DNA from: Spirochaeta sp.
Lineage (GTDB): Bacteria > Spirochaetota > Spirochaetia > DSM-2461
Direction of reading: 5' to 3'
Assembly: GCA_030635565.1 (NCBI GenBank)
Contig: DAOVYP010000075.1
Coordinates: 1-8,352 of the forward strand
Length of the DNA: 8,352 nucleotides
The stretch's first letter is position 1; each line of letters starts with the position of its first letter. This document shows positions 1-6,922 of the stretch, in pieces. The notes below the pieces were generated by a model that did no database searches, was not told the DNA's origin, and was given only the letters and a program-made list of their open reading frames with translations. Position numbers and translations under genes: made by a program.

Positions 1-2512
1 AGGGATCGATCATATCGTCATAGTGGCGATGAAAAGGATGGCCGCTCTGGCCGACGGTATTGATGAATAGCGACATTGATGGATCGGAAGTGTCGTAGAT
101 GGCCCTTTGTGAGGGAATTGTGGTGGAAACGAAGGGATCTTTGAAACTCCAATTCGTCTTATGCACCTGGGAGTTCCCGCCCCTGATGGGATAAGGTCCG
201 CGGTTGAAGATTTTTTCAATCGGACCGATCCCGGACTCACCCAACGTGGCGTTTCTGAAATCAACCTGGTGAACTTCGCCCCATTCCCACTTCTCCGGCT
301 TGTCACCCATTTCTTCCCCGGCCTCCAGAAGTCCGCCTATCAGCGAACGACCCAGAATATCATCCCGATTCTCCCGAATATCCGGGGTTCGACGGTCATC
401 CCACCAATCGTTGTCGGGTTCCTGGAGCAGATAATAAATCGCATTTTCCAGGGTCCCGGTTCCGGCAGGCCAGAAATATTCGGGAAGCTGGTCGGGGAAC
501 GTCTCGACAATCAGATGTTTCCAGATAAACCCGAATGCGGCGGCACCGGTGCTTTCTATGTCGACATATCGATCCCATTCATCAAGTTCATGTCGGGCCT
601 CAACAAGGAATTCCAACTCTTCAGCCTCTTCTTTCTCCTTCTTCCGCAGTTCTTTACCCTCAAGTTCCTCAGGGTCTTCTTCCCATGATTCCAATCGTAT
701 TAACCAGGCCTGATAGGCTGCTTCGGTTTTAATACTCTCGAAATAGCGCATCGTCTCATCGGCCTGCAGACTGTAGGTATCCATCATGACCGAAGTGATG
801 TCGTCAATGGACAACCCTTGTGATCTGCCTTCAATTATCTCCGAGATTCTTCGTGCCCGGAATCCGTTGGAAAATTCTTTCCCGATGTAATAGGGGTACT
901 CACCATAAACCAGGGCATTGTTACATGACACCAGAAACCCTTTCGAGGGATTGAAGGCTGCCGGGAGTTGGTCGAAAGGAATATACCCGGGCACTTCATA
1001 GGTATCATCCCAACCGGGTACCGGGATTTGCCCCTGCCATGCCGGTCTCTCGGGGTGACGCCCGGCGGCCTGATAACCGATGTTGCCGTCGGCGTCGGCA
1101 TAAACGAAGTTGATCGAAGGTGCATCCCAATAGGACAGGGCTTCCCGGAACTCCTCGAAATCGCCGGCGCGATTGATTCGGTGAATTGATTCAAGAAGGG
1201 TTCCCGGGGTGAGTGCAGGCCAGCTCATGGCGAGTTCGGAAACGCCCAGATCGCCCTCATCATACGAATACGCACCCAGGGCGGCGTAGTTTTCCAGGTC
1301 GGTCATCACAGGTCCGTGCCTCGTTCTCCTCACCTGATGAATCACCGGCTCATCCTCGCCTTCGACACGGATTTCCTCCTGAACAATGTCCATCCGTACC
1401 CACTCGTCGCCGACAAGATAGAGATCGGGATCGTCAGGATGGATGCGCTCGATAAAATAATCCTGAACATCCCCATAGAGATTGGATTGCCCCCAGGCGA
1501 TACGGTCATTCTGACCGGATGCGACTCCGGGAATACCCGTGAACATGTATCCTCTGATATCAAGAGCATCCTCGGAGCTGCCAGGCTCAGGGACCACATG
1601 CAGACCGATTTCGTGCCATATGGAAGGCATACGCACGGCAAGGTGCATATCGCTCACTAACAGGGCCTGACCGCCCAGGGTGACATCCGGAGACAGGGTC
1701 CAGACATTGGTTCCCGCGCCCTCACCTCCTCCAACTATTACGTCGTTCGCTGACTCGGGCGGAAAGTCGTCAGGTATACCCATGTCCTGCCTGAAGGCGT
1801 TGAGCTCGTCCGAAGTCACCGTGACAGGCATATCAGAGCGGTAAGGCGCGTACCATTCCTCCCGTTTCGATCGGCCGATGAAACGGAGCAGGTTCAGGCG
1901 CCTGGCGTCGTGGGAGAGGTTACCCGTTAGTGACATGGTTACCATCTTGCCCCAGAGGATTGAATCCACCGGAGTCCAAGGCTCCACATCCCATTTCACT
2001 CCCTTCAGCCGGAGAATGGCGAATTCCAATCCGAGACGGCCGGGGGGGCGGGATTCGAAATAGGCGCTCACCCCCGAGGCATATGACTCGAGCCATCCTT
2101 TGTAAGGTTCCGGCATCATTTCGTATTCACGTTCTGCCACATCGACAAAACCCAGAGTTCTCAGGTACCGATCAGTATCAAGCAGTTTTTTACCGAGAAT
2201 TTCGCTGAGTCGGCCCTGTCCGATACGGCGTTGAAACTCCATTTGCCAGGCTCTGTCCTGGGCATGGACCCAACCCTGGGCATAATAGAGGTCGTTTGCC
2301 GTTGTGGCCCAGAGATGAGGGACACCGTCTTTGTCACGGAGTATCTCCACGGGAGCGGAGATTCCATCGAGTTCCACCTTTCCCCGGACCTTGGGGAACG
2401 GTCGACGCACAAACCAGGAAAAAACCAGAAAAAGAATGAGAAAGAGAGAGCCCGCTGCGAGCGCAACGATAAGTAGTACACGAACGGGCCGACTCAACGT
2501 ACGCAACGCCAT
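1..2512 (-). CDS. Penicillin acylase family (peptidase S45) Ntn hydrolase, membrane-anchored, C-terminus cut by window edge
   Basis: This is one uninterrupted frame of 837 codons that leaves the window just after the family's C-terminal GQSGxP...HYDD motif, so only a few tens of residues should be missing. Members hydrolyse amides (beta-lactam side chains, acyl-homoserine lactones, related compounds) in the periplasm after self-cleaving the precursor into alpha and beta chains. Residues 1-11 are basic and 11-34 are hydrophobic, giving a signal anchor. The alpha-chain signature follows (RDKDGVPH 59-66, AQGWVHAQDR 78-87, RRIGQGRLSEILG 95-107). The predicted cleavage site is G267/T268, in GTNVW where GSNxW is usual. 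By alignment from memory with E. coli penicillin G acylase, H290 is the position-23 equivalent, D348 and D351 are calcium ligands, N468 (INFVYAD) is the oxyanion Asn and R489 is the following Arg. An acidic/basic helical stretch occupies 611-641. The start is ATG 2512 behind GGTGGAGG. The family is very secure; the substrate is unknown. Confidence 0.95.
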   Translation of the reverse strand, partial: MALRTLSRPVRVLLIVALAAGSLFLILFLVFSWFVRRPFPKVRGKVELDGISAPVEILRDKDGVPHLWATTANDLYYAQGWVHAQDRAWQMEFQRRIGQGRLSEILGKKLLDTDRYLRTLGFVDVAEREYEMMPEPYKGWLESYASGVSAYFESRPPGRLGLEFAILRLKGVKWDVEPWTPVDSILWGKMVTMSLTGNLSHDARRLNLLRFIGRSKREEWYAPYRSDMPVTVTSDELNAFRQDMGIPDDFPPESANDVIVGGGEGAGTNVWTLSPDVTLGGQALLVSDMHLAVRMPSIWHEIGLHVVPEPGSSEDALDIRGYMFTGIPGVASGQNDRIAWGQSNLYGDVQDYFIERIHPDDPDLYLVGDEWVRMDIVQEEIRVEGEDEPVIHQVRRTRHGPVMTDLENYAALGAYSYDEGDLGVSELAMSWPALTPGTLLESIHRINRAGDFEEFREALSYWDAPSINFVYADADGNIGYQAAGRHPERPAWQGQIPVPGWDDTYEVPGYIPFDQLPAAFNPSKGFLVSCNNALVYGEYPYYIGKEFSNGFRARRISEIIEGRSQGLSIDDITSVMMDTYSLQADETMRYFESIKTEAAYQAWLIRLESWEEDPEELEGKELRKKEKEEAEELEFLVEARHELDEWDRYVDIESTGAAAFGFIWKHLIVETFPDQLPEYFWPAGTGTLENAIYYLLQEPDNDWWDDRRTPDIRENRDDILGRSLIGGLLEAGEEMGDKPEKWEWGEVHQVDFRNATLGESGIGPIEKIFNRGPYPIRGGNSQVHKTNWSFKDPFVSTTIPSQRAIYDTSDPSMSLFINTVGQSGHPFHRHYDDMIDP

Positions 2513-2518
2513 GAGTAG

Positions 2519-2526
2519 CCTCCACC
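2519..2526 (-). promoter_or_regulatory. Ribosome binding site of the acylase
   Basis: On the minus strand GGTGGAGG stands six bases before ATG 2512. It decides the start: the two ATGs further upstream (2528 and 2540) are in another frame, and 2512 gives a protein beginning with a short basic stretch and a membrane anchor, as expected for the family. Confidence 0.8.
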
Positions 2527-2542
2527 ATGTTAAGGAACATTA

Positions 2543-2571
2543 ATTATAGATGATCAGACGTTCACAATCAA
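2543..2571 (-). promoter_or_regulatory. Sigma70-type promoter for the acylase gene
   Basis: On the minus strand a TTGATT -35 box (2571-2566) and a perfect TATAAT -10 box (2548-2543) are separated by exactly 17 bases. The predicted start of transcription is near 2536, leaving a leader of about 25 bases that contains the ribosome binding site. One arm of an inverted repeat (2555-2562) lies in the spacer, so a protein bound there would compete with RNA polymerase. Confidence 0.65.
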
Positions 2572-2603
2572 GTAAAATATTCAAATCTGACAATAAACGT
2601 CTG
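2555..2603. promoter_or_regulatory. Inverted repeat, candidate shared operator between divergent genes
   Basis: CAGACGTT at 2555-2562 is matched exactly by its reverse complement AACGTCTG at 2596-2603, with 33 bases between. The arm centres are 41 bases apart, about four helical turns, so both arms would face the same side of the DNA. A further TCA/TGA match at the same distance inside each arm extends the symmetry. Each arm falls inside the spacer of one of the two divergent promoter candidates. The binding protein is unknown. Confidence 0.45.
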
Positions 2604-2616
2604 GAAAAAATATGAA
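2587..2616 (+). promoter_or_regulatory. Candidate promoter for the sugar-lipid operon
   Basis: CTGACA (2587-2592, five of six to the -35 consensus) is followed after 18 bases by TATGAA (2611-2616, four of six to the -10 consensus). Transcription would begin near 2623, about 33 bases before the chosen GTG start. It is weaker than the divergent promoter. The support comes from its mirror-image placement relative to the inverted repeat. Confidence 0.4.
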
Positions 2617-2643
2617 CTGGAGTTTATCCTTGTAAACAAAGAT

Positions 2644-2649
2644 GAGGTG
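2644..2649 (+). promoter_or_regulatory. Ribosome binding site that selects the GTG 2656 start
   Basis: GAGGTG at 2644-2649 lies six bases before GTG 2656. The earlier in-frame GTG at 2647 sits inside this site and has no Shine-Dalgarno sequence of its own, so the protein most likely begins MTVLITGG rather than with three additional residues. Confidence 0.65.
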
Positions 2650-2655
2650 CTGATC

Positions 2656-3693
2656 GTGACCGTCCTTATTACAGGTGGCGCGGGTTTTCTCGGTATTAAC
2701 CTTATAAGGCATCTTTGGAGCCGGGACTGCCGCCAAATAACTTCCCTTGATTTAGCCGAATTCACTTATCCCGAGTACGAGCGGATTCGCATTGTAACCG
2801 GTGATATCCGCGAACCAACTGTTGTCGCAGAAGCATTGAAAGGAATCGACGCCGTCGTGCATACGGCATCGGCACTGCCTTTGTATTCCGACGAGGATAT
2901 CGAATCCACGATATACGAAGGTACGAGGATCCTGCTGGAGCAATCGCTGAAGAGCGGTATTCAAATCTTCGTCTATATATCCTCAACGGCCGTATACGGG
3001 ATTCCGAACTTCAGCCCGATTTCCGAGAAGACAGCTCTTGTCGGTGTCGGTCCTTATGGAGAAGCCAAGATCAGGGCGGAAGAACTCTGTGAGAAATCCA
3101 GGGGCAAAGGAATGAGGATATCCGTTATCCGTCCCAAATCATTCATCGGTCCCGAACGGTTGGGTGTGTTCGAAATACTTTACGACTGGGCACATAATGG
3201 GCGGTCTTTTCCGGTAATCGGCAAAGGCGATAACCATTATCAATTACTAGATGTCGAAGATCTATGTCGATTCATTACCATCTGCCTCATGGACAAATCG
3301 GAAAGAATTGACGACGTATTCAATATCGGATCGGCTGAATTCGGAACAATCAGGGAAGACTTCCAGGCCGTCCTGGATGCTGCCGGTTACGGGAAGAGAA
3401 TAGTTCCGCTGCCGGCCGGACCCGTAAAAGCGATATTGAGTCTGTTGGAGTGGCTGAATGCCACACCTATATATCAGTGGGTATATAAAACGGCCGGAAA
3501 GGAATCCGTTGTCGAAATCCGGAAGGCGCGGGAAATCACAGGATTCGTTCCCCGCTATTCCAACAAGCAGGCTTTACTGAGGAACTTCGAATGGTACGAA
3601 GACAATCGTCATCTGATAGCAAATGCATCGGGAAGGAATCATCGCAGTCCCTGGAAGAGGGGAATCCTGACGATTGCGGAAAAGTTTTTTTAG
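2656..3693 (+). CDS. Extended SDR, NAD-dependent nucleotide-sugar epimerase/dehydratase-like
   Basis: A 345-residue extended short-chain dehydrogenase/reductase, a normal length for sugar epimerases and dehydratases. It starts directly with the Rossmann strand and the GGxGFLG dinucleotide loop (residues 7-13). D32 at the end of beta-2 suggests preference for NAD(H), and a GDIR turn lies at 49-52. The active site is S109-S110-T111 with Y134-x-x-x-K138 (YGEAK). The C-terminal half (about 165-330) forms the substrate domain and is less conserved, so the substrate cannot be read from the sequence. It is probably cytosolic. It is the first gene of a three-gene operon: the next gene starts nine bases after its stop, and that gene's Shine-Dalgarno AGGA overlaps this TAG. 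In context it may act on a nucleotide- or lipid-linked pentose, like DprE2 in arabinan precursor synthesis, although DprE2 is a classical rather than extended SDR. Sterol-type (3-beta-HSD-like) or UDP-sugar epimerase activity are alternatives. Confidence 0.9.
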   Translation: MTVLITGGAGFLGINLIRHLWSRDCRQITSLDLAEFTYPEYERIRIVTGDIREPTVVAEALKGIDAVVHTASALPLYSDEDIESTIYEGTRILLEQSLKSGIQIFVYISSTAVYGIPNFSPISEKTALVGVGPYGEAKIRAEELCEKSRGKGMRISVIRPKSFIGPERLGVFEILYDWAHNGRSFPVIGKGDNHYQLLDVEDLCRFITICLMDKSERIDDVFNIGSAEFGTIREDFQAVLDAAGYGKRIVPLPAGPVKAILSLLEWLNATPIYQWVYKTAGKESVVEIRKAREITGFVPRYSNKQALLRNFEWYEDNRHLIANASGRNHRSPWKRGILTIAEKFF

Positions 3694-3701
3694 GACTGAT
3701 C

Positions 3702-4565
3702 ATGACAAGTGACTATATCAGGCTGATCAGGCCAAAGCATTGGATAAAAAATTTGTTCGTTTTCGCTCCTCTCGTCTTCTCATACAACTTCCGGAACCAA
3801 CAGTATGTATGGAATAGCATCATCACTTTTGTTTCTTTCTGTGCCGCCGCTTCCTCCGTCTATATATTGAACGACATAATAGACAGGAAACGCGACAGGG
3901 ACCATCCGGACAAACGAAACAGACCCATAGCAGCAGGTCGTATCTCGATCGTGAAGGCATCGATTATCAGCCTGCTCCTTTTAACGGCTTCCATTTCCAT
4001 CGCCTATCCCCTGAATATGAAGGTGATGCTGACCATTGGAACCTACATCCTGCTCAATATCGCTTACACGGTCTACCTCGACAGATTGATCATCATCGAC
4101 GTAATGGCCATCGCTTTCGGCTTCCTGCTGAGGCTGCAGGCGGGAGCGTTCGCCATCTCAGTCGGACTATCACATTGGATTCTCATTACGACTTTTTTCC
4201 TCTCACTCTTCCTCGGGTTCGGTAAACGCCGCCGGGAAGTGATAAATATCGAGAACCATGAGAAGGGTGTAGACAGAACTCATCAGTACAGTTCAAATGT
4301 CCTGGATTCTTTCATCACCATATCGGCCGCGATTACAATCATCTCCTACTCGCTTTACGCCATAGGAACAGATCACCTTATTTTTACAGTTCCTTTCGTC
4401 GTGTTTGGAATATTCAGGTATCACCACCTCGTTTATATGAAAAACAGGAATGGCGACCCGACGGATTGCCTGCTGAATGACATAATCCTCATCATCGACA
4501 TATTACTCTGGTGTGTTATTTCCACCATTGTCATTATCGTCGCCGAAGGACATGTCTTCCGGTGA
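3702..4565 (+). CDS. UbiA-family polyprenyl-phosphate phosphoribosyltransferase (DPPR synthase-like)
   Basis: A 287-residue polytopic inner-membrane prenyltransferase. The first Asp-rich motif is N57-D58, D61, D65, H68-P69, K71, R74-P75-I-A-A-G79. It matches the NDxxDxxxD...HPxK..RPIAxG signature of decaprenyl-phosphate phosphoribosyltransferases (Mycobacterium Rv3806c type) rather than quinone-pathway UbiA. A second motif, YLDRLIIIDVMAIAFGFLLR, follows in the middle, then GFGKRRREV, and near the C-terminus PFVVFGIFRY with GDPTDCLLND; all are typical of that subgroup. The expected reaction is PRPP plus polyprenyl phosphate giving polyprenyl-phosphoryl-phosphoribose, the first step towards a lipid-linked pentofuranose donor. 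ATG 3702 is chosen for AGGA at 3692-3695 and because MTSDYIRLIRPKHWIKN is the usual N-terminus; the open frame upstream of it overlaps the SDR gene. The stop overlaps the next start by four bases (GTGA). Family and subgroup are clear; the sugar acceptor specificity is inferred. Confidence 0.93.
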   Translation: MTSDYIRLIRPKHWIKNLFVFAPLVFSYNFRNQQYVWNSIITFVSFCAAASSVYILNDIIDRKRDRDHPDKRNRPIAAGRISIVKASIISLLLLTASISIAYPLNMKVMLTIGTYILLNIAYTVYLDRLIIIDVMAIAFGFLLRLQAGAFAISVGLSHWILITTFFLSLFLGFGKRRREVINIENHEKGVDRTHQYSSNVLDSFITISAAITIISYSLYAIGTDHLIFTVPFVVFGIFRYHHLVYMKNRNGDPTDCLLNDIILIIDILLWCVISTIVIIVAEGHVFR

Positions 4566-4987
4566 AGAACCGACAATGGCTGCCGCTCATGTATGCAGCA
4601 TTCGCCACCGCATCCACATTCACCAACATCCTTGTCCAGAGATTGGTCCTAGCCGTTTATTCAGGATCTCATGATCTGTTGCTGGCGATGTTCGGAGGAA
4701 CGATCGCCGGAATTTCACTGAAATACACACTGGATCGAAAATATATTTTTATGTACCGGAATCAGGGGACTCGGGATGGGATTGTCCGTTTCTTCTTATA
4801 TACGGTGATGAGTGTACTGACGACTCTGGTCTTCTGGAGTGTTGAATTAACCTTCCATTATTTGTGGAGTCACCCCTGGTCGAAGTATATCGGGGCAGCC
4901 CTGGGACTGACCGCCGGATATACATTGAAGTACTTTCTTGATAAGCGATTTGTTTTTACCACCACGCATCAGGATCAGGTTCGTTAA
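4562..4987 (+). CDS. GtrA-family four-helix membrane protein
   Basis: 141 residues with four hydrophobic segments (about 8-32, 40-58, 74-100, 107-127), a normal GtrA-family length. GtrA proteins are small membrane proteins linked to flipping or delivering polyprenyl-phosphate-linked sugars for cell-surface glycosylation; the biochemical role is established for few of them. The protein shows an internal repeat: a Gly-rich helix ending in KYTLDRKYIF (54-63) recurs as KYFLDKRFVF (123-132), as in the GtrA branch commonly found next to DPPR-synthase-like UbiA genes. The start is taken as GTG 4562, which overlaps the ubiA-like TGA as GTGA and lies 11 bases after GAAGGA, so translation is probably coupled. 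ATG 4589 (residue 10) is the alternative but would cut into the first helix. The TAA overlaps the stop of the convergent downstream gene. Confidence 0.88.
   Translation: MKNRQWLPLMYAAFATASTFTNILVQRLVLAVYSGSHDLLLAMFGGTIAGISLKYTLDRKYIFMYRNQGTRDGIVRFFLYTVMSVLTTLVFWSVELTFHYLWSHPWSKYIGAALGLTAGYTLKYFLDKRFVFTTTHQDQVR
4984..4987. other. TTAA double stop shared by convergent genes
   Basis: The palindrome TTAA supplies TAA for the plus-strand gtrA-like gene (4985-4987) and TAA for the minus-strand glycosyltransferase-like gene (4986-4984). No intergenic DNA remains between the two genes and no hairpin plus T-run terminator is visible near the junction, so each transcript probably reads into the 3' end of the other. 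Confidence 0.9.
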
Positions 4988-6741
4988 GGAGGAGGAAAAT
5001 CCCCAGTCAGGGATATTCTGAAAAGCCGCACACTGCCATCTTCCGTCAAAGGAACCACTGTGAAGTATGGTGAATTCATCAGTACTCTCTCAATTTGCTC
5101 CGTCTGCATGGCCTCAATGGTATCCAATACCAGTGTATCATCCAGTTCCGGAAGCAGCCTGTTGAGAACCAGACGTTCCGGATGCTCGAGACTGGTGAAA
5201 TAAACAGGATTACCACTCACGAGTATGCGGTAGAGAATGTTCGCAGTCGATCGTGCTTTGGCATCATCGAAGAACGGCGAGAAAAGAGAGTGAATTATCA
5301 GGTCCGTTCTCTCGTTTTTAACATCCCAATAGTAGTAACGGAGGATAAAATCGGTCGTCGGGTCCCCGGCCATGAAATGGACGCCTTCCGGTAATAGTGA
5401 AAACAGAGACGAAAAAATATCCGGAAGCTCCCGGTATCCGATTTTATTGGGATTTGAGATATAACGGATGGGATCCCAGAATGGTTCAGCCTGGTGATAT
5501 TCAGGATACCAGTTGAAATATCTCCGGATCATGCCTTCCTCCTGTCCGCGACGGGCTATCCACGGATAAAGGATCAGAGGAATCGCCATGGCGGAAATAG
5601 CGACAATTGATCTGAAACCGGTAGATTTCCACCGGCTTCTAAGCTCTCCGAAGCCGGTCACCACAACAATTCCGAACAAGACATAGACAGGCAGCGAGAA
5701 AGCGAACATGTCCCAAATAAAATAATTGGCTGACCAGAGCACCTGGACCACAAGCCCCAGGATGAGAAATGTGAAAGAATACCGGAATTTACGATTCCTT
5801 CCCAAGGCGGCGAAACCGAAAACCCCAATAAATAGAGCAGGTGACGGAAAATTGATAAAAAACAACAACAGGTAATTCGCCCACCAACGCAAGCGCTCAC
5901 TCCAGGCCATTCCGGCAGTGAACATACTCTGTTTGAAATCCCCTCCTGTCGCTCTATGGAGTGTTTTGAGAAAAGCGGTAATAACAGGCTTCCCATCCTG
6001 GTGAATCAGCAAATCCATCCTCCCGAAAGCTAAAAGGAAATCTTTCAGGAAAATACCGATATAAAGGGCTGCACCGAATAGCAACAGGCCCAGAAGTAAT
6101 AATATCTTCGATTTCCGCCTTCGCTGATTTCTCTTCAGGGCGAATTGGACCAGAAGCACCAAAGCCGGCAGAACAAAAAGCCCCATCAGCACATGATTGC
6201 TTATCCCCAACCCGAGTGCGAAAGACGATATACAAAGATAGCGAAACTGACCCCTGCTCTCGAAACGGACAACCCCGAGAACCATCAGGGCTATCAGGAA
6301 GCTGTTGAGGGTGTAAACCTCAATGGTTGTCGAGTGCCACCACAGGGAATGGGAAATCATAAAAACAACGGATCCGATGGTGGACCATAATCCCCGACCC
6401 GAGATTTCCACACCGATGAGAAACACCATTTGAACCGTCAATGCACCAAATAAGGATGCGAGAAGGACGAGGGCGTAGTGAGGATCAATAAAACCAAACA
6501 GCATTATCCATCCGTGTCCGATGACATTGAAGAGATTATGGATATTCACCCAGGCATTCAGAGTAAGTTCTTTTGATAGATTCAGGATAAGTGTCGCGTC
6601 CAGCCAGGCGGGAGTCCGACAAGCGGTAAGCCCATAGAAAAGAGTTGGAATTAAGAAAAAAATGATGCGCCACAAACGCGAATCGAAGAACCGACCGGAT
6701 TGAAAATCTCTCGCTATTTGAAATAACACCGATACCGGCAT
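4984..6741 (-). CDS. DUF2723 / GT-C type polytopic membrane protein, probable lipid-linked sugar transferase
   Basis: A 585-residue protein with about ten or more hydrophobic segments in its first 400 residues and a soluble C-terminal part (about 410-585), presumably outside the cytoplasm. The N-terminal half follows the DUF2723 pattern: an early Asp in a luminal loop (D48 in AWLDATLIL), a long helix pair, the SLWWHSTTIEVYTLN block (E141-V-Y143) and LGLGISNHVLMGLFVLPAL. DUF2723 includes eukaryotic TMEM260, an O-mannosyltransferase of GT-C fold, so transfer of a sugar from a polyprenyl-phosphate donor to a protein or glycan is the likely role. Odd points: the family's HPPGYPL segment is replaced by IHNLFNVIGHGW (67-78), and the Asp is not followed by the usual Glu. 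ATG 6741 has AAAGGA right next to it and GGGG a few bases further up; GTG 6729 is an alternative start. The gene is convergent with the lipid-sugar operon and overlaps its last stop. Confidence 0.8.
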   Translation of the reverse strand: MPVSVLFQIARDFQSGRFFDSRLWRIIFFLIPTLFYGLTACRTPAWLDATLILNLSKELTLNAWVNIHNLFNVIGHGWIMLFGFIDPHYALVLLASLFGALTVQMVFLIGVEISGRGLWSTIGSVVFMISHSLWWHSTTIEVYTLNSFLIALMVLGVVRFESRGQFRYLCISSFALGLGISNHVLMGLFVLPALVLLVQFALKRNQRRRKSKILLLLGLLLFGAALYIGIFLKDFLLAFGRMDLLIHQDGKPVITAFLKTLHRATGGDFKQSMFTAGMAWSERLRWWANYLLLFFINFPSPALFIGVFGFAALGRNRKFRYSFTFLILGLVVQVLWSANYFIWDMFAFSLPVYVLFGIVVVTGFGELRSRWKSTGFRSIVAISAMAIPLILYPWIARRGQEEGMIRRYFNWYPEYHQAEPFWDPIRYISNPNKIGYRELPDIFSSLFSLLPEGVHFMAGDPTTDFILRYYYWDVKNERTDLIIHSLFSPFFDDAKARSTANILYRILVSGNPVYFTSLEHPERLVLNRLLPELDDTLVLDTIEAMQTEQIERVLMNSPYFTVVPLTEDGSVRLFRISLTGDFPPP

Positions 6742-6759
6742 TCCTTTCCCCTATACACA

Positions 6760-6772
6760 GTTGATAGTCAAC
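6760..6772. repeat. Short palindrome upstream of the DUF2723-like gene
   Basis: GTTGA-TAG-TCAAC is a perfect five-base inverted repeat with a three-base centre, 18 bases upstream of ATG 6741 and downstream of the weak -10 candidate. It could be an operator half-pair. At this length chance is a sufficient explanation. Confidence 0.25.
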
Positions 6773-6922
6773 ATAATACAGCATGTGTTCGCGTTTGAAA
6801 TAATAATCCACAACGATTGGTAGTGGAAATTCCGGCCATCGGGATTTAAACTGTTTTAAATAACTGAGGATCTTTTAAAATTACCTGTACTATGAATTCT
6901 ATAGTTTTTCTCCGGCACCTGA

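Noticed and set aside
161..1660. Plus-strand open frames of 60-175 codons across the acylase region
   Set aside because: They lie opposite a continuous minus-strand frame carrying every acylase motif, have no ribosome binding sites and encode low-character Pro/Arg-rich or scrambled sequence.
6844..6861. ATTTAAA-CTGT-TTTAAAT hairpin
   Set aside because: The stem is only A and T, no gene ends just upstream of it and no T-run follows, so it is neither a convincing terminator nor a clear operator.
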